Shown: positions 26,673 to 37,565 of the stretch, in pieces | How positions within the stretch are numbered: the first letter of the stretch is position 1 | How the letters are laid out: each line of letters starts with the position of its first letter | Assembly (NCBI GenBank): GCA_037013685.1 | Contig: CM072891.1 | Span: 2,412,001 to 2,476,000 of the forward strand | Direction: 5' to 3' | Source of the DNA: Acridotheres tristis | Lineage: Eukaryota; Chordata; Aves; Passeriformes; Sturnidae | Length of the DNA: 64,000 nucleotides | Position numbers and translations under genes: made by a program | The notes under the pieces: generated by a model | Told to the model about the DNA's origin: nothing | The model's input: only the letters and a program-made list of their open reading frames with translations | Databases searched by the model: none

Positions 26673-29164
26673 AATTTCAAACATCCAAGGTCTGTTTGCA
26701 GTTGTGCTTTTCTTAACTGGATTCTGTCAGGAGAGCAGAGTTAAGCTATCATAGAAGCCGTGGATGACATTTTTAATCGTCTCTGAGATTATAACATGCC
26801 TTAAACAAAACACTGGGTCAGACCATTTTATTTTTGTTTTTAATTTCTTAGGTTTGCAAAACACTGGAATTTTGCAAGCTTTGTTGAACTCACCCATTTT
26901 GAAGTGAGTGATGCTTGTAACTGTTGGAAGATTCTTGGAAAGAAATATGCAGCATGTCAGAAATGTGTTCAGGTTGTGTTATTTGCCAAAAAGAAAACTA
27001 TTTATTTAACTGCTGCAAAGTATCAGGACACTGCCAACAGATGGTTTACTACTTTTGCATAGTACTTGTTTTCCCTCAAGAAAAGCATTCATATAGCAGT
27101 TCACAGAGGTGTGTCTGCTCTTACAGAAAGTTTAATATCCCCAGAATCTGTTTCATTCTTAAAACCATTATGCATTTTGCTAGTAAGTTATTCTTCTTAG
27201 GCATTTGGAGTGATTGAAAAAAAACCACTTTATACTTACAGGGGAATGTTGATTCACCTTGAATGAAATGAAATGCTTTAATACCTTGATGTTATGTTTT
27301 ACTGTCTTCTCCCAATGTGTTACTGTGCTTTTCTGCTTTTCCCCAGCATTAGAGTAATATAAAGGAACTTTTTTTTTTTTTTCTGTTGTGGGTGTTGCAG
27401 GTTTTGAAAACAGAATTTAAAAAATTGAAAATATTTAGCCTGAGAGACCTGACTTTGTTCCCTCCTTCTCTTTTGGGATATTTAATTTAATGGATGACTG
27501 TAAGGTGCAGAAATTTGCAGCTTGTACTGATATCAGTTATGTGAGGAGGAACAGAAATGGAACTGGGAGGATTTGTAAAACCTGATTTCAGAGCATACTG
27601 AATTATACTAGTTAGAGAAAGCAAGTGGTAAGAGTGCTATGTGCCCGCTGTTAGCTCAAATAGTTTTGTGGGTTTTTATTTTTTCTTTAAAACACCTTCA
27701 GCTGATACTGTAGGAATAACCTGTCTCTCTCTGGCAACCTGTACACTAAATTATGAATCCATTTAATGTGTTTTTTCAATTATCAGTACTTAATAAGTCA
27801 GAATCGTCTTCCTGTGAGATGTCTTGACAGTAGATGTGAGTGAGTGTGTTGTAGTTATGGGTGCTGTACTGCAGCAATAGCATTTCATCATATGTTTTGT
27901 ATATTCTTACAGGCAACAGTTCTGATAGCAATGTAACAGAGCCAGACTTTTAACCTTTTTGCTGCATCTCTGTTTGACTCAAGCAATAATGGAGTCAGTA
28001 TACCAACAAGTTTTATACTATCTTGAGCTCCATTTGTTCTTATCAAGAAGCCCCATATGAACTCCTGTTTTAGCACCTTTTAGTAAGTTTGGTTCTTTGT
28101 AGCAGGTTTTGATTTTGAAAAATTTTGTCTAGATTGGCTCCACGCAGCGTCTTCAGTCAGTGATTTCAATATTTGATGAAAGTACATGACATTTTGGGTT
28201 CTCTCTTTAAAGCACAATTTCATGATCCTAGTAAACCAACTGCTGGGGGGCCATGGGAGCCCTGTCTTACCACCTGCACTTCATTCCCGTGTGCTGACCC
28301 ACAGCTGTGGAGTGCCCTGTATCAGGGAGTTTAATCTGAGTAAAACCAGAGCTAATCACTATTCTTTTGAAGTTAGCTTAAAACTGGATTAATTCTCATT
28401 TAGTTCACTGCACTACCACAGAAACGTTTATGCTGTCATTAGGAAGAAAGCACAAAAAGAAATCAATTTCTGCTAGTACAAGTGCTCAAGGTGGTTAAAT
28501 GAGAAACAACACAAACTACCGAAAGAAACTGCATTTCTAAACTACAGTTCTTTCAACTAGTTCACAACAAGAGCTCAAATGCAACTTTAAAACCAGCTGA
28601 TTCGGGTTTGTGATAAAGGATTAGGCCACGTGAATAAGTTGGAACTGCTTTAATGGTGCCTTGGATGCTGTCTCATGTGATATTAGCCACATTGAGTTAA
28701 CTAAGGAAATTAGGTTCACATGAAAGTAGCATAAGATGTATGAACACAGAAATTATTTAGAAGTGTATCCTAAGGAGTTGGTATCTTTCTAGTTCTTATG
28801 GGAGAAGTGAAAGGAAGCTATATTAGGTCTCAAACAATTTTAACTGTCCAAAGTGATGGCACACAGAATGTACCTCCTGACTTTTGGTGGTTGTCAATCT
28901 AGAGAGCTGCAAATGTTAAAAGACAGAATTGGACTGTAAAACTATTGTACAGTAGGAGAAATAGCCTTAAAGCAGTAAGTACAAAAAAAACCCTGTTAAG
29001 TTGGAATAATTAGTTATTCAGATGTCAGATGTCTTTTTCCTTCCCCACAAAAAGATTGAAGAATGTGGTAGATGTTGAACTAAAGCCCTTGTGTTTTGCT
29101 GACTATGTATGGCAGTAACTGTATGAGGAGTATTCACTCCTTTTAGGAGTCTGTACATCTTGAC

Positions 29165-29330
29165 TTGGGAGGGGCCCATAAAGGTCACTAAGTTCAACTC
29201 CTTGCTCCTCACAGGACTACCTAAACCATGTGATAAGGGCATTGTCCAGATGCTCCTTGAACTCTGACAGGCTTGGTGAAGTGACCACTTGGGGAGCCTG
29301 TTCCGAAGAACCAGACAAATAGTTCTTTTA
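29165..29330 (-). mobile_element. CR1 LINE 3'-region fragment
   Basis: Read on the minus strand this is CR1 3' sequence. On the + strand the diagnostic words appear in reverse-complement order: AAGGTCACTAAGTTCAACTC, then ACTACCTAAACCATGTGATA, AGGGCATTGTCCAGATGCTC, CTTGAACTCTGACAGGCTTG, and finally TTGGGGAGCCTGTTCC. Avian CR1 copies carry this succession next to their 3' terminus. It is truncated and non-coding. The minus-strand frame over it is incidental. Confidence 0.75.
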
Positions 29331-32300
29331 GTTGACTCTGGTGCCATCAATGAAGCTGTGAGTGCAGACTTGAGGATTGCATTTCAGAAAAGATGCAGGT
29401 TAATGGGAAGAAGTCTAGAGAAGTGAGGTGTTTGGAGGAAGAAATCTGCGAGGAATGGCAGAAGAAATTACGACAGTCCCTCCTGCAAATTCAAGTCTAA
29501 GGTTGGGTCTAATAAGTGGTCTTAAGATCTAAACACTTCTGAAAGGTCATAAGAATTAAGCTAACCTCTTAAGACTATGATTTGCAATGCTGTAATGCAA
29601 AAGTGGTAGTACTTACTGCTGTGAATGTCCCAGTGTCCTGAGGGCAAATTTCTGCAAATGCTAATCTGTTCTCTCTGTGGCTTTGTTATAACATCTGGCA
29701 GTTCCTAAATGTCTTGGTGAATCTGTGTGATTCAAAATGCTCCTGTTTCAAAAGGATGACTCCAGCACCACGGACTTGGTAAACAGTTTTGTAGATTGGG
29801 TGGTGCTGTTTAATGTGGTGTTGTCCATCTTAATTTTCAAATTCTTACATTCTCAAAATAATAAATGACTTTCGGATTGTGGGATTCTTGTGGGAGAACC
29901 TGAGTGGGTCTCCAGCAGTTGCTCTTCACTCAGAAAGACCTGGAGAAGGGCTGTCCCACCTCTACAGAGATGCTTTTGCCTCCCTGGGGTAACTCCCAGA
30001 AAAAAACATAAGCAGAAATTAATTTTAATTTGCTGCAGTTCTTGACTATGTATTTGTTTTCTTGCACATATATTTAAAATAATCAACTAACAGTCTGCAG
30101 CCCTTCACACACAGAATCGCAGTACAGAAATGTTATGTCTTTTATTTGAGTTGGGTTTTCCCAGATTGCAGTGTTCTAGGTTCACTTCAGTATAACATCC
30201 TTTTTGTGAGCTAGAACATTAGCTTCTAGATCTGGAATTGCTCTTTTCAGAACAAGAAAAAGCTTTATGGCCTGGAGTATACAATAACCCATCCCTCAAT
30301 GTCTCTGGTGCCCTCTTAGGCCACCTACTTAATTTTCTGTGCTGTTTGGAGGCAGTTTAGGGGCACAGTCTCAAAAGAACCAAGTGATACTGCATCTTCT
30401 GCTTTTGCTGCATCTGCCTTGAGGAGGTGCAGGTATTATTTACCATGATGCTCTGAGTATGTATTTCACTCACCAGAGCAGAGTGCAGAAACAAAAGCAG
30501 CTGCTCTGACTTCCTCATGAAATTGGGACTGGTTCTCATTTGTAGGATTTCTGTGATGTCCCTGATAATCTGTCTTTGTAAGATGTTTGGGGTTTTTTGC
30601 AGGGTGATGGAAGGTGTACAAAACTTCTAGGTGTATTTTTTTTTTTTTAAGGATTGTGTTACAGGTAAAATGAACTCAAATGTACCTTCCTTTTATTGCA
30701 TCCCTTTTTTTTAACTGCCTCTTTATAAATACATTTTCCATTCAGAGCTCTTTATCTCTTTAAATCTGTAAGTTCATATGACTTGCACAGAGTTAAAGTC
30801 AGGCCTCAGGCTGCCTGCCTCAGGTGACTAAATGAAGAATTGGGGTCTTTACTGCTTTTGTCTGACTATAAGATCCTATTACTGTGCACCTCTCGTCTCC
30901 TATTTTTTTTTTCCTTGACCAAAAATATCATATGTCCTCAGGGCACACAGTATGGTAGCCAGTATAGTCTTTCCTGTTTCTTGTGATTATTCTAGGAGCT
31001 TTTGAGAAATTCAGTGATTCAAACAAGGCTTCTTCAAGGTTTTAGTAAACAATGCTGCTAAATTCCCACAGTCAAACAAAGTAAAGGCTTGTCTTTCAAA
31101 TTTACAATAAATTCTGCCACATGTTGGTCTTGGATTAGGTGGGCTACGATATAAAGCTTCACTTAAAAGACCGAAAGCATGTAAGACTCAAGTTTTGCAT
31201 TTAGGAGCTGCTGCTCTCTGAAATCTGCTTATGTCCTGTTCAGCTTGATTGGACAGTTTATTTTGTAATTACATATGTAAGTGAAAACACGTTTCTTGTT
31301 TCTAGTTTGAACTGCTACAAATACAATTCCAATTTAGTAATTTCTTATTTTGGAAGTAATACTTTACTCAAATGAACTAGTCTTAGATGAGAGGTTATTT
31401 GGAAAAATAAATTTGAAATGTAACAGCCTACGAATAACTCTGGAGAATGATTGAGTTATTTTCCAGCAAATACTTCTGAAAGTCATAAACTCATGTTAGT
31501 AGGAAGTAATAGAATTTTTCTGGCTGCTGCAGTGGCTGCTGCTATTGTCCTAATTTATTTAAATATCTCTCAAGCAAAGTTAGATTTGAAAATAGAAGGA
31601 TGACAGAAGATGATCTGATTTATTTTTATGTTCAAGCATTTTAAAGATCTGACCTCAACCATTTCAGAATAAGGTTGATCCATTGATTTGATCCTTATTT
31701 GCAGAGCTTATTAAACTTGATGTTATTCCTCTAGGATAAAGTTATGCTTAATAAATGTATTGCAAACCAACTTTTCCAACTTGTATGCTCTAATATTTGT
31801 TCTTTAAAGATTTATTAATTAGTTCCCTTGGGTTTTAAGTGATTTTTTGCTTTTTCCAGACTTGTACTATCTATTTTTTCGAGATTTTTTTTTTTTTTTT
31901 TGGTACAGCAAGTACAAGATTTTGATGACCTGTAATATTTAGTATAGTTTAAACACTTCCAGCAAGTAAATACCAGGCAACTATCACAATAGCAAAAGCT
32001 GTTCTTTTGGCAAGAGTGTCTTGCAATGATTTCCTAAAGTAGACATCATCTTTCAGGATAGTGGCTTTATTAAAAGCAGATTTGAGTGCTTGTTAGAGTT
32101 ACTATTCCAGGAATAGTTGGTTGCTCAGATGATTTCACACTGCAGGCAGCATTTCAGTGGTTAGCCTGTCTTGTGAGTCCATCCCTGTTTGTGACTAAAC
32201 TAAAGATCCTTGAAGACAGCAAGGTTTTGCATACTGAACATTTTTTCCTTTTTTTGGAAACCATTATGTCCTTTTCCATATCTTGCTATGTATTGTAATT

Positions 32301-35300
32301 TACTCCTATTTGAGTTCTGTGAGCTGAGGATTAGTTTTCCCAGTTCTTTCTGCATACCTATACCCTCAACAAAGATACTGTAAATCTCCTTTTTTCCACT
32401 TATTTGCATAGAGTCCTGTGAAACGTGGGTGTAAAGATAAATTAGCCATTTGCTGGCTGTGTGCCTGAAAACAGTCTGAGATTCTGGCTGACCAGAAAAC
32501 CGTCCAGTTTTTTTTGTTATTGAACATGTGGAAACCATTAAGGATTCAGCTTAATTATCTTGCTTTTATTTAATCTTCTTTTCAAGAAATTGCCTTTAAT
32601 TGCCATCCCCTCACATACTTTTAGAGGGATAGTCATCTGTTCATAGATTGAGTTTTAGTGATAGAAATATAATGGAGAAGAACTGTAGTAGAGAAAGATG
32701 TGAGAAAATGCAAATGAGCAGCACATTGCAGGCACTTTTTCAAATCCACACAGGAATTTTCCCTCTCTGTGTTTGTTTTGCGTGCTGGGGGCACAGTGTA
32801 AATGCTGACATCCTGTTCCATAATGCTGTAATAGATGGAGTAAAAAATTGCAGAAGAAAAATGGAGTCTTTGTTTAGCCAAAAGCATCATTATAATAATT
32901 TGAGTGGAAGTAAACATGTGGAACAGAGCATGTGAGGTAGGAAATGTGGACTCTCATTCTGGACTCTCAGATTTACTGAAACCTTTAAATCCCCCGCACC
33001 TCAGAGGGGTCAATGTTGCAGGGAGTTAATGTTGCACTGTCTCAGAGTGCTTAGAGATCCTCCAATAAAGTTTCTTTAAGGCATTTTATTTTCTATTTGA
33101 GTACAAATGGGAGGAAAAAGTTTGTGTTCCAGTGCACGAGTTCATATGGGCCTTGAGTGGAAACTGCTGATGGTTTGAATTTGTCCTGGAATGTGCACCA
33201 AGAGAAAATATTATTGTGCAAAGAAATATACATATACAACATGAAGTTGTGCATGTACAGGCAGTGGTTTGGGTTTTTTTTTTTTTCATGAAAAGAGGGA
33301 TTTTGTTGGAGAATGGGGAAAAAATGAGACTTATGTTCCTTGAGGAAGTCTTACTTTTTCTTTTTTAGTAAAACTGCCAGACATTATATTATCTCCACTT
33401 GTGAAAACAAGGAGCTTTGGAAGGCTTTACTTATTTAAACAAAGGTCTTTTGCATACATCTACTGGTACATAGGGAGAAGGTTACTCATTTGAATTCAGC
33501 TGATGATTTTTTGACCTATGAAAAACAACTTCATCTAAACTATATTGACATCTCAATCTCAGGAGTCTGTTTGTACACAGGCACAGTTAGTTATTTTCTT
33601 CTTTAAATAAATAGGCTTTTGTGGTTTGTGTTAGTGTCAGTTTTCACATCAGATTTGGCAGTTGTGTCAAGCACACACTGTGTTAGATTAATTGTTTGAA
33701 TATGGCTTCTGAAGCTGTTGTCAGTCCAAGTTCTGGGAACAGAAGGATCACAATCTCTGAAGGGAGGAGTCCACACTTGGAGGTTCCAGTCACAGTCCAG
33801 GTATCTACTGTGTGTGTTCAGCTTCTGGTGGATGTATACAAAGCCAGTTTAATGTCAAAACCAATAGCAGCATGCAGCAATAAATCACTAACATTTTATG
33901 ATACTGTAGGTAAGAAAAGCTTGCATCTTCTCTTAATCCTTTACATCCTGAAGCCTTTACATCCCTGAGTTATCTATTTTACAGTCTGTGACCATTAAGA
34001 AAATGTCTGAAAGCATGTATCCAACAATTCAGTTGCAGAGTTAACAGCATCAGAACATTGCAATCTGGAAAGCACTTTTTCAGCTGAATGTCACTTGAAT
34101 GTATTTCTGTCACCTGACAGCATTTCTGTGTGTTTTCCCAAAAAGCTCTTAATTGAAAATTGTTTAGGCACATGATGGTCTGGGTTTTGCCAAGATTATC
34201 AGTGTCTGTCTCAGTCAGGAGGAGGTCTGTGTGTTTAAATCCATAGTCATTAACGGTGGCCTTGAATTTAAAAAAAAAAACAAAAAAAACAAACAACCCA
34301 AAAGCTAGTTGCAATATTCCAACAGTTTAAATGCTGGTATGATGTACTCTGCAAATATTTCTATAACACAGAAGAGAGAACTATGTGATGAATGTGAAAA
34401 CAACACATTTTCTTTCACTACTCTTTTCTAAGTAACTACCATGTAAGTTTATTCTTTTGATTCTGTTTTCATGTTGATATATTCATTGTTAGAGGATAGG
34501 TAACTAAGATGTCAGGAGTTATGAGATCACGCCTTGTCAGAAGCTGTACATTCTTTGTTCCTTTGAAATTGGTCTGGATTTTTCTTTTGATGAGACAATT
34601 TTTAAATGCAATTCACTTTTGTAAAGGTTTATGTAAAATGACCTGATGCTAGAACATGTCAGAATTCAAATACCTCTGTATTGGTTAACTGAGGTATACT
34701 GTTACAGATTTTTTTGGTACAGGATTCCGTTTGCATCCCAAAATTAGCAGGTGGTGAATTCACTTTCGACTAAGATATGCTGTCTCACATGAACTTTTTA
34801 AAAAATTTTCTCATTTTTTTAAGATAAGGGAAAGTCATAAACAGTGACAACAAAACATTCAGACTGAAAGTGTCAAGATAATTACTTTGCTGGTAGTGTG
34901 CTCACAAAACATAATGGATCCATTACTCTCGTGGTTTCATAATCTAATTTGACTGTAGTTTATTTACATTTATTTCAAATTATATATCAAATATCGAATG
35001 ATCCCACAGGCAGAATTATCAGGTAGTTCAGGCCTGAGTATAACCATCCTCGTACTAAGAAAGCTAAGGATGTCAAAAAAGATATGTCAGCTTGAAAGTC
35101 TTAGTAACACAGAAATGTGTAAATTAATGTATGTGCATTGGAGTGTCATTATATTGGAGCAATTAAAGGTGTCATTCAGCAGTTTCCATGAATGGGGGCC
35201 TGTGTATGTATTACAAGATGTCAGTGCAGGACTAATTGGAGTTACAGCTTGCACAAAGAACCTCTAAATGTCCCCTCTGAGTCCTCCCTCCTTTAGTTAG

Positions 35301-35400
35301 GCTCTTCTGTAAGCTGCAGTGAGGTTTGTTTTTGGGATGTGCATGGCTGTGCAGCTTCCCTGCTCCCTCCCTGTTCCCTACAATAATTTTTCCTCGACGA
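29331..35400. other. Gene-free stretch (probable intron 1, part 6)
   Basis: No recognisable exon or RNA gene. A-rich run at about 34267-34305. A patch at 32945-33070 ends in GTGCTTAGAGATCCTCCAAT, reminiscent of MIR-like SINE tails, but too weak to annotate as such. Confidence 0.5.
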
Positions 35401-35439
35401 ATGTGTATGTCTCTCCCGAGATAAATGTCTCTCCTAAGC

Positions 35440-35870
35440 CAGCTGTGCTGCTTCATTACGAAACGCGTTTAGGAACTGACCCGGGTCAAAATTGCACAGC
35501 ACAAAAGTAGAGCTGTGGTTTTGTCTTCATTGACCCCGATGGTGTCTCTGACACTGTTTGCTGTGCAGTTGCCCAGTCGGTAATTCCAGAGCTGAGGAGA
35601 TGAGGTGCTAAAGCTGCAAGAGGTGCAGGAGCTGTGCAGTCAAGGGCTGTCACCAGAGCCGTGCTCCTGCAGGAACAGCCTCACCAACTCTGGAGCTTTC
35701 TCTGCCTTCTGCCAGTGTCACTTCTTGTGTGCCAGCACAGCCACGGTGCTCCTTCCCTGTGCCCTTGCAGTGCTTTCCCTGGGAATGTGGGACACAGATC
35801 TCAGTTTCCCTCGGTTATCAGAGGGGGAATTAATGAAGCTTTTATGCTGCATGAAGTTAAACAGGGTGTT
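35440..35870. promoter_or_regulatory. GC-richer stretch with nuclear-receptor-like palindrome upstream of coding exon
   Basis: This interval just upstream of the STXBP6 coding exon is richer in G+C than its surroundings and holds a few CpGs. It includes two perfect palindromes, AAACGCGTTT (35461-35470) and TGACCCGGGTCA (35477-35488). The second can be read as an everted pair of GGGTCA half-sites with no spacer, related to nuclear-receptor half-sites (AGGTCA type). Its position about 0.3-0.7 kb before an internal exon suggests an enhancer or alternative promoter. That is inference; no TATA box or initiator was identified. Confidence 0.25.
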
Positions 35871-36146
35871 TCTCTGAGAAGATTTTGCAACATACTGAGG
35901 TGCTAGTGCCTCTGCCCAAAATAAGCTAAGCTAGTATAAGCAAATATAAGAAGTGTGGAGGACAACTTCAGTGAAGACACTTAAATACTTTGAAAATACT
36001 GCATTAAGAAATTGTTTTCTAAATTCTTTGAGGCATTAAAAACTTTCTTTGAAGGTCAGAGTTTTTAATGCCCATGTAAGTTAAGTGAACTGTGATATAA
36101 CTTAAGAGTTTCTAATATTGTTTTGTATTTATGATTTTATTTTTAG

Positions 36147-36178
36147 AGAGCAGCAGCCTGCTATACCTGTGATCTACA
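36147..36178 (+). other. STXBP6: 5' UTR part of STXBP6 first coding exon, with splice acceptor
   Basis: The exon starts after ATTTTATTTTTAG, with the acceptor AG at 36145-36146 preceded by a T-rich tract. The 32 UTR bases contain no ATG. The start codon at 36179 has A at position -3 (ACAATGA), an acceptable but not ideal context. Another AG two bases downstream could give a slightly shorter UTR without changing the protein. Confidence 0.75.
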
Positions 36179-36332
36179 ATGAATGCCAAATCTGCAATCA
36201 GCAAAGAGGTTTTTGCCCCACATGATGAAAGGATGCTGGGAGCTGTGCAAGTGAAAAGAAGAACAAAAAAAAAGATTCCTTTTCTAGCTACTGGGGGTCA
36301 GGGTGAATATTTAACATACATCTGCCTGTCAG
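36179..36332 (+). CDS. STXBP6: Syntaxin-binding protein 6 (amisyn), first coding exon (partial gene)
   Basis: The frame reads 51 codons from ATG at 36179 plus the first base of a split codon, then a consensus GTAAGT donor at 36333. Recognisable peptide stretches are SAISKEVFAPHDERMLGAVQ (residues 5-24), VKRRTKKKIPFLATGG (25-40) and QGEYLTYICLS (41-51). They match the N-terminus of amisyn as I recall it from other vertebrates, where the next residue is Val, consistent with the split codon starting with G. Amisyn is a ~210-residue, brain-enriched soluble protein. It has an N-terminal Sec3-like PH domain that binds PI(4,5)P2 and a C-terminal SNARE-like coiled coil that pairs with syntaxin-1 and SNAP-25 and restrains vesicle fusion. 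This exon supplies the start of the PH domain, including a basic KRRTKKK patch that may contact phosphoinositides (inferred). The remaining exons are outside the window. The exocyst subunit EXOC1 shares this fold and an F.P.DER motif but diverges afterwards. No stop or frameshift is seen, so a processed pseudogene is unlikely. Confidence 0.93.
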
Positions 36333-37148
36333 GTAAGTTTAATGACTTTTGACATCCAGTTGCTTGTTTAGGTTTATCTTTGATTAACTGACTAGCTGTT
36401 GTCTATAGCCATAAGGATCTGGGTGATTCCAATCTTCATAATGTAATGAGAGAATAATACCACATATACCTTTTGTTTTGAGGAACCACATGCTCTAGGG
36501 TATTTATATACTATAATAAATTGAACCAGTGGTTTTATTGTTTAAAAACATTGTTCTCTCACAGCACAGCTGCAGAGTATGAACAAATAGAGTAGTTGGT
36601 AACAGTCTTTCCTTAGTCAGATTAAGATATTTCTTAGAAAGATTAACTTTTCAGGACATTAAAGTGATATGTCATTTTTAATGCCATGTTTCAATGTCTG
36701 CCAACTGAATGTGTGTGAATATCTTTGGTATTTTAGTGTGATTTAGTCACTTACGTTTTTAGGAGTATCAGTTGCTCCCTTTGAGTGTGTGCATCTTGCT
36801 GGAAGTACAACTAGTGCTGTGACTCTCAGAAAAGTACGATTATTTTTGGACTAAATGAGAGAGTTTCATGGACTCTTTCAAATTGTGGTGTTTTTTTTTT
36901 TTAAATAATGTTAAAACTTTCAAAGCACAGGAGGTGAAACTCAGTGACTCTACTGCTGTGTGTTCTAGCACATCTGCCCAAAAAATATACATCTGCTGGA
37001 TGTTATTGGATGAGATGTTGTTTAGATACATATGTACAAATACTTAGGTTAAAATACAAACTGCAGAGGAAATGCACATTCATACTAAAGTCAGTGAGAC
37101 AAACCAGAAGACCTTCCATTTACAGCTGAGTATTTTGCTTGTCATTAT
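36333..37148. other. Start of STXBP6 intron 2, nothing recognised
   Basis: The GTAAGT donor opens the intron. The rest is AT-rich with a T-run at about 36892-36902 and no repeat or exon that I recognise. Confidence 0.7.
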
Positions 37149-37565
37149 AGGATCATAGAATATCCCGAGTTGGAAGTGACCCACAAGGATCATCGAGGCC
37201 AGCTCCTGGCCCTGCATTTTGGTAAAGCCAAAAATGGCACCATGTGTCTGAAAGCATTCCCAAATACTTTGTGAACTGCTGGGCTTGGTGTTCCCTGGCA
37301 AGCCTGTTCAAGGGTTTGAACATCCTCTGAAGAAAGAGCCTTGTTCTGATACCCAGCCTAAGCCTTCCCTTACAGAGTTTCATGCTGTTTCCTCAGGTCC
37401 TCTTAGTGCTCATGAGAGTGAGGAGATCTATGTGATCTCTGCTTCCCCTCCCAAGGAAGCTGTGGACTACAGTGAGCTCTTCCCTCATTCTCCTATTTCC
37501 TAGGCTGAACAAGCCAAGTGACCTCAGGCATTCTCCCCACATACAGAGCTTCAAGGAAGGATTTA
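37149..37565 (-). mobile_element. CR1 LINE 3'-end fragment
   Basis: The left edge reads GGATCATAGAATATCCCGAG, TTGGAAGTGACCCACAAGGA and TCATCGAGGCCAGCTCCTGG. This is the reverse complement of the well-known CR1 end (CTCGATGATCCTTGTGGGTC then ATATTCTATGATC). Further right, TGTTCCCTGGCAAGCCTGTT, TACAGAGTTTCATGCTGTTT and CCTAGGCTGAACAAGCCAAG follow the CR1 order toward its ORF2 end. The element is inserted antisense to STXBP6, 5'-truncated, and its open frames are incidental. Confidence 0.87.

Larger units (their letters stand above)
20753..29164. other. Gene-free stretch (probable intron 1, part 5)
   Basis: No recognisable exon or RNA gene. It contains the hairpin at 23933-23962, an A/C-rich low-complexity tract at 26609-26672 and scattered homopolymer runs (T-run at about 27368-27382). 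Confidence 0.55.
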
